Assembly: GCA_032622095.1 (NCBI GenBank)
Contig: CP136069.1
Coordinates: forward strand, 45,918,194 to 45,982,193
DNA: 64,000 nucleotides
Origin: Siphonodentalium dalli
Lineage: Eukaryota > Mollusca > Scaphopoda > Gadilida > Siphonodentaliidae
Direction of reading: 5' to 3'
Positions 8,217 through 20,200 of the stretch are shown one piece after another. Within the stretch, counting starts at the first letter, position 1. Every line of letters begins with the position of its first letter. The translations under genes and the position numbers were made by a program. The notes below the pieces were generated by a model that was not told the origin of the DNA, searched no databases, and was given only the letters and a program-made list of their open reading frames with translations.

Positions 8217-11200
8217 CTATAAAATAGAACGTAATGATCTCTTCATGATATTGTGATATTAATCTTCACATTGGGTAGTTATCAACCCTAAAGTGCATTC
8301 TCTTATATATATGCGAGACTCCCAAAAAAAAAAAAATGCACTGGCACAGGATCTTTAATGCTGCAACAGCACAGGTGCTGTCATAAAAGGATTAATGCAA
8401 TTTAAAAGTTTATATGGAAATAGTCAAATGTTGTGAGGCGTGTTTTAATAAAGGACAGAGTTCACGGATCACATACCGTACCATTGCGGTCTGTAAGACT
8501 GATTTTGATCAAATAAGAGGTATTAATTAACAATATAAGTAATTGTAGTTGAGTCACAGTAACATGATGTGACATTGACCACTTGGAGTTTATGTTCGTT
8601 AGAGTTGCAAAGTTATTGGCTCCAAGCAGATGGGCATTTTACATTTATTCCAAAAGAATCATCATAACAAAATACAAAAATTTCATATTGGTCTCTCCTT
8701 AACGTTCAATGTAAATGATGTCATGACAAAGATGTCAAACAAGATTTGATCGAACGCTTTCTTATTTCCTTATTTATTATTATGTTGCCAGCTGAAGACT
8801 TGAGACTTTCTGACCAATCTCAGACTTGTTTCTTAACCCTTTCTAAACTAAACACTCATTGACGAGTAGTTCCCTTAGGAAATGTTCAGATAAGTTTAAC
8901 AAACAAGGTTAACCCATTCATAATGGGAGCTGTGCTGTTGCAGCATTAAAGATCCTGTGCCAGTGCATTCTCTTATATATGCGAGTCTCCGATAGGGAGC
9001 ATCACATATATAAGAGAATGCACTGGCTTACAAGGTCAAGGTAAATATTGTTAGGCCAATGTATCCTCGTACATATGGGAGGCTCACTATGGGAGAATTG
9101 CATATATAAGAGAATGCATTGGCACAGGGTTTTGGCAAAACTTCAGAAAGTGCCAGTCATGAAATGGTTAATTTCGTTAAAGAAATTAAGAATAAGAATT
9201 CTGCAGCACTTGTATTATCTGTTTGATTGTCTGATGTCTGCTTTAATTACCTGAACACCCCCCCCCCCCCCCCCCCCAATGAAAAATAGATCATTTCAAT
9301 GTATACTTTCACAACTGAATTGGAGAATCCATTTAGTAAAGAAAGTATTCAATTCAATTACCTGGAAAGCTTCTTGTACACCTTCTCCTGTCTGAGCTGA
9401 CATCTCAAAATACTGGAAACCTCTACCGTCGGCCCACAGTCGACCTTCGACCTCATCCACCTGTCGCTTTTTATCAGTCTGTAATAGTTTTTTCCACATC
9501 ATGTGAGTGACATGTATACATTTTATTAGGCCCAGATTACTTCTGATATTCCAAATGAAGTACCAGTTCATTATTTCTTATATATAATTATATACGTGTA
9601 CGATACATGATATATAATACACAGAGACAGAATAACTCCCAGAGTGAATTATTTCTTTTCTTAGACTGTAATAAAAGTTTATCCTCATAGATGCCCTGTC
9701 CGATTTAACCCTGAGGTTCATGATGGGAGCTGCACTGGTGCAGCATTAAAGATCATGTGCCAGTGCATTCTCTCATTATAGAATAGAATAGAAAAGAATT
9801 TATTACCATAAAGGACCCCGAGGGGTAACATGTCGTGCATAATCAAACTACACACAGATGAATTCAAATTCAAAAATAACATGCATAATATTATTATATA
9901 ATATTATAAGAAATGATAATAAGGCAGTTTTAGGATGTATAACAGAATGGATACAAAGCAGTTGTCTTGAGAGGGCAAATGTCTGCTTACAATGTACTTA
10001 AGAATACTTGCTTGTGATGGGACGAGGAAAGCTTTAATAGAGCTGACATAATTATGGTCAGAGATTTTTAAATGAAGCTGAAATTGATAAATTATAATAT
10101 TTGTTTGTCAGATTAATATGTCAGATGAATTCAGATAAGACATATGCCCAATCAGACAAGTGCTTTAGGAGCCTCGCATATATAAGACAAAGCACTGGCT
10201 TACAAGGTCAAGGTAAATATTCAATAAATACAGGGTTTTCGCAAAATATCAGGAAGCTGTTGTCATGAAAGGTGGCACTAATTACTATTTCTTCAGCTTC
10301 TAGGGTGAAAAAAAATTCCATTTGAGTCGAGGAACCCACAATTCAAAGATGAGAGCTATTAGATTTAGATTTTTGTCAGCCTAGCAAAAATTCCACCGGC
10401 TTATTCTAGAAAAAACAGAGTTTGGGGGGGTCACGCAAGGTTACGGTTCGCAGTGGCTTTGCATGGTGATAGGAATTTATTTAAGTCAATGAAAAGAATA
10501 ACCAGCAACAAAAATTAAGGTATGCAGATACATAGATATATATTTTTTCAAAATCGGTAATCATGTTTTATTCATGCAAAAAGTTAAATAACACCATGCT
10601 GATTACATATGGAAAGAAGTTTTTTTCATTTGCATTGGGGAATTCGAGTTTGAACAAGGCATCATCATATATGGAATTTGTAAACCACATTCGCTCACGG
10701 TCCAAAGAAAAAAAAAAGCGTTAATAATATAGGACTTTTTCGGCAAATATGATACCATGCTTGGTATTGTTGTGAGTATTTATTGGTAATAAAACTTATC
10801 TGGATAACTAAATCTGCTTTTAATGAAATTTCATTATTGTAACGGATGATACGGGAACCATTCAATCAGATTGTGCATCTTTAAAAATAACATTGTTTGT
10901 AATGGTTATTTCTGTTGGTCAATCGCATGTTATCGAACTTTCAATACTTGTCACTTACAACTCTCTGATTACCCAAAGTCTTTGCACAGGACACTGCGAG
11001 TCACATGATTTACCTTCGCTGCTGATGCATCACCTCATGATTGAAGGTGTGTATTGAATTCCAATCAGAAAACCATTGTAATGTATAATATTTCAAAATT
11101 TCATATGCTAACCCTTAAAGATGTATTCAGGTTCCAGGCCAATCTTTATGATTCATGCTTTGCTTTGTATTCATATATTAATATACATAGGCCTACTAAT

Positions 11201-14200
11201 ACTAATACACTATCTTTTTTTATATTGAATTTTTTCGAGGAACAGCAATAATTATTTTGTGAAGTTGTCAATAACAAAAATTACTTACTTTTCCGCGGGA
11301 CAGTTTTATGGGCTATTTTTAGAACAGAAATATGAGCGAAAACATTCAGAGCATACCTAAAGGGTACCAAGAAGAAGAAGTCTATCTTCTTAGTACCCTC
11401 AATAAAGTAAAAATGCAGATTTAACGCGAATTACTATAAAAATAACCAACTTATTATGATTTGTAGACAAATAATATACCCCATCTTCAGTTCTATCTGT
11501 ATTTTATTGACAAAATAGCTTTTTGTAATCTTGAAATCGCGATTTATAACAAATTATGTTGTTGCTGTAATTGTGGCTCGGAAGAGACAAGACCATCTTT
11601 AAAATTTCAACAATTTTTCAGTGAAACAAACCGAGAAGTTATCTTAACCCTTCCATGATGGGAGCTATGCTGGTGCAGTATTAAAGATCCTGTGCAAGTG
11701 CATTCTCTTATATATGCGAGTCTACCATAGGGACCTCGTATATAAGAGAATGCACTGATTTAAAAGGTCAAGGTAAATATTGTTAGGCCAATGTATTCTC
11801 TTATATATGTGGGATACTTGCATATATAAGAGAATACATTGGCACAGGGTTTTCACAAAATTTCAGGAAGCTCCAGTTAAAGAAGAGTTAAATTAGATTT
11901 TTAATGTTATTATTGAAACTTGAATACAACTTTAATGGGGAAGGAAGGCTTAGGAAGCCCCCAAACAAACAAACAAGTGACACAACAAACTATAAAGGGA
12001 GATAATATTTTTTCCAAAAGGGCGGAGGCAAGTTACTGGCGTAGTTGCTTGCGCCATATCTCTGATCCTGTGTGGAGATTTGCGCTAAAACTTTTCAGAC
12101 GAACAGAGAACAGCTTGCTTAATGCATATGCCTTTTGGTTATGCAAGAGTTTACTTTCCTTTTAATTTATTACTAACCTGGTTTGCGCATACACAAATAA
12201 CTACATTCTCCATATCCTTAGTATTCCCCATCTCATGTTGCATTTCTCTTAGCCAAACATCTAACGATTCGAAACTGACCCGGTCACTTACATCATAGAC
12301 TAGTAGCGCCCCCTGGGTGTCTTTATAAAACTCATTCCGAACCTGAAATTAGATGAGGTACATACATTTATCACATATTAACCCTTTACCCAACAGAAGG
12401 GCCATGTGCCAATGCATTCTCTTATATATGCGAGTCGACCATAGGTCGCCTCGCATATATAAGAGAATGCATTGGCTTAACACATTTTTTTAGGCCAATG
12501 CATTCTCTTATATATGCGAGGCGACCTATGGTCGACTCGCATATATAAGAGAATGCATTGGCACAGGGCATAACTGTAACTATCACAATGTGGTCAAGGA
12601 GCCGGTTCCAATGATATCCATATTTGTATGGTTCTATTGAGACAGACCGAAGATATTTTAGGCTGTTGAAGCTTTATTTGGCCGGTTTTGGCCGGTTTGT
12701 TGGGTAAAGGGTTAATACATGGTATTCAATGAAGAAGCCACTGAATACACATTTGTGTTTTGGCATTTGTTTTACCATGATGGGGACACACACTTCAAGC
12801 AGAAAGTTTAACCCTTTCTATACTGAATGGATTATCCTATCCCATTATGTTATTAAAATATACATTGGAATGGTCAATTGTTCATTTGGAAGGATGTTCA
12901 TGTAATAAAAGTAGACGAAAAGATAATAAAAGTGCAGAAGTACAGTAATGCCCTAAATAATTGACTCCTTAACCACAGCAGAATTATGGGTAATTTTTCA
13001 GAATTTAGTCGGAAATATGGCTTGTTGCCATTCATCACTGAGAGCATTCCGATGAATGGCAACAAGCCATACTTCTGACTAAATGCTGAAAAATTACCCA
13101 TAATTCTGTGTGGTTAAGGAGTTGATTATTTAGGGCATTACTATATTCATATTCATTTGTGGGAAATGTTCAGATAATAAGTTCAACATGTGCCCTATGT
13201 AATTGGACAGTGGATCTGTAACGGCGTCAGGCATCTTTTGCATTTCCAACTTCAGCAGCCCTCAAAATTGGCTGTAGCAGTGCCGAAGTCATTTGCTGAA
13301 GCAAACTGGGCCACGGCAAAGGGTTGCCGTAGCAGATTGCCGAAGCCAAACTATGCTTTAGTATCATAACTGTTTATTATCGCTTCCTTGGATAAAATAA
13401 TTCAGATGATGGAAACTCATTTGCGATATAATAAAATATGGTGTAATTTGGTGTTGAGCATACCGTGACAAAATCATTCCTAAGGATGACTACCTACAAA
13501 ATGGGGGTGATTAATCTTAATATGCCATATAGGTCATGGACGGGAAAAAGCGTGACCTTAAATCAAGCCTGAGTTTAATGTGTCTGTCATTTGCAGAATG
13601 AGGTCCCCAGAGGGTGAATTTAGTGACGCTATCCCGTATAGCGGGCTAGCATCACCAAATTCACCATCTGGGGGCCTCATTCTGCTTAGGCCTCATCTTC
13701 TAGGAAATATCCAGTCTCAAATTAACATTGTTTTTAGTTACTTTTTTCCTTCTGAAAAGTTCCATATCCCTTAATTTGCAGAAGATAAATTGCGTAATCG
13801 AGGTGACTTGGGTGAACATCACCAACTTCGACTGGGGAAGTTCAATCTGATCCTAGGTCTCCCATAGCAGTTGAGGCCTAAGCAGAATGAGGTCCCCAGA
13901 GGGTGAATTTGGTGATGCTAGTCCGCTCTGGGAACCTCATTCTGCAAATGTCAGACACACTAAACTCAGGCTTGCCTTAAATGCTCAACCTCCCTTTAAT
14001 TAAAAATTTGTGGAGATATATTGACATGCATACTGACACGGGCTGTAGCCTTACTGAAATTAAGTTATATATACCTCATAAAAAATAGGATGTCCTGCCA
14101 TGTCAAATATGTTGACCTTTACATCTTTGTCCTTGACCTGTAATCTGTAAAAAAAAAACATTGGACATACAGACAACACATGTCAAATACAAATACTATC

Positions 14201-17200
14201 TATTAAACCTAGCATCCATTACATATCTATTTTGAGGTGAAATTTGATATCAATAAGTAATTCCGTCAAAATATTCTGTTGAGAACTGCTGGACAGGGTT
14301 GCCAATAGGTACTGGTACCGTTACCGGCGGTAATCAGGAATAAAATCAGTACCGGTTCTGATGTCGAGTACCGACGGTTCTCGGTACCGATTGTTGATTT
14401 ATATTAATATACCTCTTAACGAATATAAAGGGTTAATTAAGCAGCTCAACATAACGCCAAACACAACTGCGATGGGTTAACGTGATATCGTCAGCACATA
14501 CAAACATCAAAGGCACAGTATGCCGCACTATGACAACTTATCACAAAATTTACAGAATGCATGCATTGTGATAACTGTATTTCTTTGATGCGGCCGGAAT
14601 TTGTGATATAAAGTTAACGTCACAGACACAGAGTGTATTTGACTATTTTCTCTAAAAATCTATTCCAAATTTTCTACTAGCCAACTACAACTAGGCTTAG
14701 GCCAAAACAAAATATACGTTTGTTTCTGGTGACATGCAAGAAAAAAATAGAGGCGGCGGGTGGCTTTTCATTTTATTTTTTCATTTTATTTTCAACTTTG
14801 CTCAAAATAAATATGAATACCCCCAGACTGCTTATCCTTGTTTTTAATGTACTATAAAATAATAAAACTAAGTACATAATATTAAAATATTAGTGTAATT
14901 TATTGTTTTATTGCATAAAATATGAAAATGAAAAAAAAATTTGACTTGGCTGTGAACTAATTGAAGTTTTGTATAATTTCCGGTTTAACAGAACACGCGA
15001 TGTGTCCATTTTACACGGAAATGAATCAGTTTACATGGAAAATAAAATCTGATGCGTACTAGATTTTGCAAAATCAATAAAATGAAAACGGTTGGGGGCG
15101 CCAGAATAAGGGCGGGCGGGTCACCAGAAACACAGGTCTTTTTTATTTTGGCCTTACTGGAAACGACTTAGGTTTCATTGGGTGACATCATTTATGAAAT
15201 TACAACATGCGAGATTGCAAGTTATATGACCGACTAGTGAGTTCTCTAATTAATTACCACACAAATAATATGGTGTACCATGTATCCATACAAGCCTACA
15301 ATGTTAGCCGGCCCAGTAGTCAAACATACATGTACATGTCTACATTCGTTCCACTCTTTATTCCGTCTTTTTAAAAATCCTCCCTTTGCGACTTGCCGAA
15401 AACCACCGCAGACAACAACTTAATCGTAAATGTTTTTATTTTTATTTTCGTTGTTTGACTAAATGTCAAACTTAACGAATAATTGATGATGGAACCCCAC
15501 GAAACCAAAGTTATTTGCAGTATAAAAGTCCACTCGATGAGTACCGATACCGACCCGGTTTGCGGTACTGAACATCAGTACGGAACCGGTACCGAAAGTT
15601 GTGGTACCGTCGGTACTTTGGCAATCCTGCTGCTGATCAGAAAGAAGTTGGGGAAGGATGGCATACTAGTATATGCCATAATAATGCAAATACAAGTATA
15701 TATTGTATTACAAGAGCAGTGCTTTTTCTCTTCCTTACAAAAATTAAAGCCATTTCGCGCACTGTCATTTTCATAAATTATTTTAAAAGAGTAAATGACT
15801 GCTATTACTTTGGAACCAAAAATGATATTTAAAACCCAGCTCCTTTGTTCAACCTCGACCTTCTATTTTCCAAATGGGCTCTTTATACCATTGCTTTATA
15901 CCATGTCAACATTTGTATTATACATGTACAACACTCATGTCACCCAATTTATGCACAATGAGCATCCACGGAGATCTTTAACTGAGAACTAGTTCACTTA
16001 TAACCCACCTATTGCATAGAGCTTATGAACCATTTGTAATTCATTCAGCATGCTGCTCAATTGCATATAAGGTGGTATCTGTCACATTGAAACATGACAC
16101 ATTAGCATGAGGGACTACAGTAGACCCCGAAGCGGCTGGCTCAACCAATTTTGTGGCTGGTTAGCTAGCTAAGCCGGCTCAGTCGCGACGTTCGTGGCTG
16201 ACGAAATATGGCAGCTCAGCCGGCTGAGAAGTTATCAGTCGGCGTATTTTCGTTTCCGAAATTTTCCTAATCCCCGGTTATAGACACCATTTGTTTTAGC
16301 ATTTGTGGTGAACCCGTAGAATTCCAGACCACAAGTATTCTTTTGGTGTTGGGCTTTTTCATTATGGCGAACATACACGAAGGACTGTCATGGATGTACT
16401 ATGTATAATTTCCCATGTAAGTTACATTGGGACTTCTGTCGACTTCAGACTGCTATCACCACTGGCATCTTGCGATATGCATGCATGAATGATGAATCCG
16501 ATAGTAATGATATAATATTTCAAACTATTTTCTATTCTCTTCTACAGGTTATGTGCATATATTGACAACTGCCAGCGATGTCTGAGACCTAGTCGTGTCG
16601 AAATAAACAATTTAAATTTTAACCCTTTCAATACTGAATGAATGCTCCCATTCAGTTACAGGAAAGCATGCATTGGAATAGTCTATTCCACATTGTGAGG
16701 CCCGGGTGTTCTGATAATATAACAACCATGCCGTGTCCATGCGAGTATGCCAATATTAGGCAATGTGGTTTAGTTCTTTGCGATTCACAGTACAGTTGTG
16801 CTTGACATATAATGCACGGCTCAGCCATTTTACAATTCCGGCAATGGAGATTTTTTCATATGGCTGGCATTAGAGATAATATGGCTGGCGGTGACTTGTG
16901 GCCAATATGGCTGGCAGCGGCGGCATGCGATGGCAGCGTGCGATGGCGGCTTCGGGCTCTAGACTACAGTAATAGAGTTACTGTTCTTCTTCTGGTATCG
17001 AATGCATTGTTTGATTCAAAAATATCCTTATATGCATACTTGCCCAAAATACAGATAATTGCATCAACATTATATATTATGTAATACATACTAGTACAAT
17101 CTTTCGGGACAGTTTTACGGCTAATTTTAGAATATAAAAACTTCAGCGTAGCAAGAGGGAGAAGTCTATCTTATTAGCCTAAGGCAATGCTAATCGTGGT

Positions 17201-20200
17201 TTCGCAGTCAAATCGAATCAAGTATCTTCACGAATGAAATCTAATCTCGATGTGAATGGGTGTGTCGATCCAATCAAGTAATTTTAATTTATTATACATC
17301 CAACATGCAGCTAAACTAATTGCATGTCTGTGCTACTGTTCACACATGTTTAATTCACATTACGATATTTGCGTGATTGGGTGAGAACAACACTGTGTAT
17401 TTACCTCACTGTCATGTCGTCAGACTGTATGGTACAAATCAATATATAACAAGACAAAACAAAAGTGAGTTAGGCTGAGTTAGGCCCAAATTTCAGGTTG
17501 TTATTCTGATAGACATACCGCTGCAGTTAAATTTGAATTAAAACCAATACATCTTCTAACATCATGCATCTTAATGCATAAGAATGTAAAGAGGGGTTAA
17601 TCCAATGACATAATGGAATCAAATCGAATCAGCAGCTGATTAATGAATCGATTGTTAGCACTCTCCATTGATCAAGGCAAAATACCATTTTGATTTAGAT
17701 ATTTTGCAGGAATAAACCCCTTTATTATGCCTTTATAGACAATTAATTTGATACCCATATGATCGATCTTCTAGTTTCCGAATGTCCAGTCGCGAGTCCA
17801 TTAACACAGTTTTGAAATATACAAGGACGACCTACTTTCATACAGATGAACAATTCTGATAAATCTCGATAAATGAGACATATAATAAAGTTTTTCTGTA
17901 TAAAATATAGTCCTTGATTAAGAACAAAACAATGCCCCTTGACACGGTTGATGTTAGTGGCAGTTGCATGTGCACTTTGCCGTGAACACAACTGGAGGCA
18001 TATATTCTGGTACAATTCTGTTCGAAACCGAGCATTGATGTATGCATATATATAATACAATTTTTGTTTGGCTCTGTACAATGTAGAGAGCAAAACAAAA
18101 TTGTAGTACATGTTATTATCAAGTATTATTATATATTGTATATTATGTATCTATACTATGCTATGTACAGTGTACATAGCATAGGTACCAGAAAAATCAA
18201 TATTAATTGATAGAAGTGTTTCCAGACAGATGGTTCATTCACATAAAATTAATGCATTAAACAAGATTGTGTTGATATTTATGACAGGAATAACAGACTA
18301 CTGGATAATTGTGAATTAGATGGTCGAGGCTGCAGGCCGAGACCATTTAGTTAATGAATGTCCAGTTGGGAGTCTATGTTCTAGAAAAAAATAGTCCTTG
18401 GCAGACAACAAAACCATGCTCCTTGACATGGCTCATGTCAGTGGAAATTGCATGCAGACTTTGCCATGAACACAATAGGCACAACTTTGTTCGCAAATAA
18501 ATGTTGATGTATGCAAACGTCATAAAATATATTTTGAGCTGAACATAGTGTAGTATCTATATATAATATATATTGTTGACTCTATTGAATCTGTATTTTG
18601 GTCATGTATGCATATAAATATATGTTTTACTTGATTCATATTGTCAGGATGTTGTTGTGTCCAGCAGAAGAACAGTAACTCCAAAACTGCAGACGTTAGG
18701 TTTCAATGTGATACATACCATATGGTATGCAAATAAGCAGAACGCCTTTACCGTCAAGTAATTGAATTACATGTATGTGGGGCTCATAAGCACTGTGCAT
18801 TTGTCTGGTATTGGGGGCGGATGTATCAGAGAACTATTTCTCGGTTTGAGATGGAGCTCATTGTGCATACATTTTGGGAGAAACTTCTTCACATAGATTT
18901 TATTTCTTTTATAGTTTGGTTTCTCTATATCCCCAAATTGGCAGGCGACACATTGCATAATCGAAATTCCCAATGGGTGTACATCACAATATTCACCATT
19001 TGGGAACTTCAATCTGAGTCTAGTCTCCCATAGCAGATGAGGCCGAAGCAGAATGAGGTCCCCAGAGGGTGAATTTAGTGATGCTAGCCCGCTATGCGGG
19101 ATAGTCTCACTAAATTCACTGTCTGGGGACCTCATTCTGCAAATGACAGACACACTAAACTCAGGCTTGACCAGCATCAATCTTTATTCAACAGGGTTGG
19201 TGATTATATCCAGTATACATACACATGAATTTCTATATAAAATGGTGATTATTTTTTATAGAAACAAGGCATATGTGCATCTTATATGTTGTCAACTTTT
19301 GCTATGCAGACTTCTGACAGATGAATAGGGATAAGCAGTATATATATTTACTTATTTATGGCAGGTCATAAATATGCTTGAGGAGCAGGTTTTTTGGGGA
19401 TGAGGCTCGCCCTGAGAAATACAATTTTTTTTATCTGGCCTAAGAGTGAAGGTATTTTCTGACATTTATTGAAAATCATGGAGCCATATTTTTACAGTTT
19501 GTGATACTTACTTTGTGACGCCATAGTCTATGCCAATTGTTGCCAAATATTTGTGCACAAATCTTTTCTCACAATATCTCTTGATAATGCAACTCTGGAA
19601 ATAAATATAGTATGCATGCACATGATATACAGTAATGCCCTAAATAATCGACTTCTTAACCACAGCTGAATTATGGGTAATTTTTCAGGATTTAATTGGA
19701 AATATGGCTTGTTGCCATTCATCTGAAAGCTCTCACTGAGAGCTTTCCGATGATTGGCAACAAGCCATATTTCCAACTAAATCCTGAAAAATTACCCATA
19801 ATTCTGCTGTGGTTAAGAAGTCGATTATTTAGGGCATTACTGTACTGTACAAATGTATTTCAAACTGAATATGCCGAATTTATATTTTGAGTTTATACAA
19901 TTCTTCTATGCTCCTTTCAGTCACAAACTAACAAGAGTTAAAGGTACTCAATCCGATCAGACGCTCCTAAATTACTATTTCGTTGGCTTCGGGGGTAAAA
20001 AATATTTGATTCGAGTCGAGGAACCACTGTCAAAGATCAGCGTGATTAGATATCGATGTTTGAAGTTTGCGATTTCTATTGTTTCTGGGACAGAACTTGT
20101 CGGTCAAATGGACGGTCTTGCAGATAAAGATGGATAACTCTAAAATCAAGTGGTTATTAATACCACTTGATTTTAGAGTTATCCATCTTTACAAATAGCT

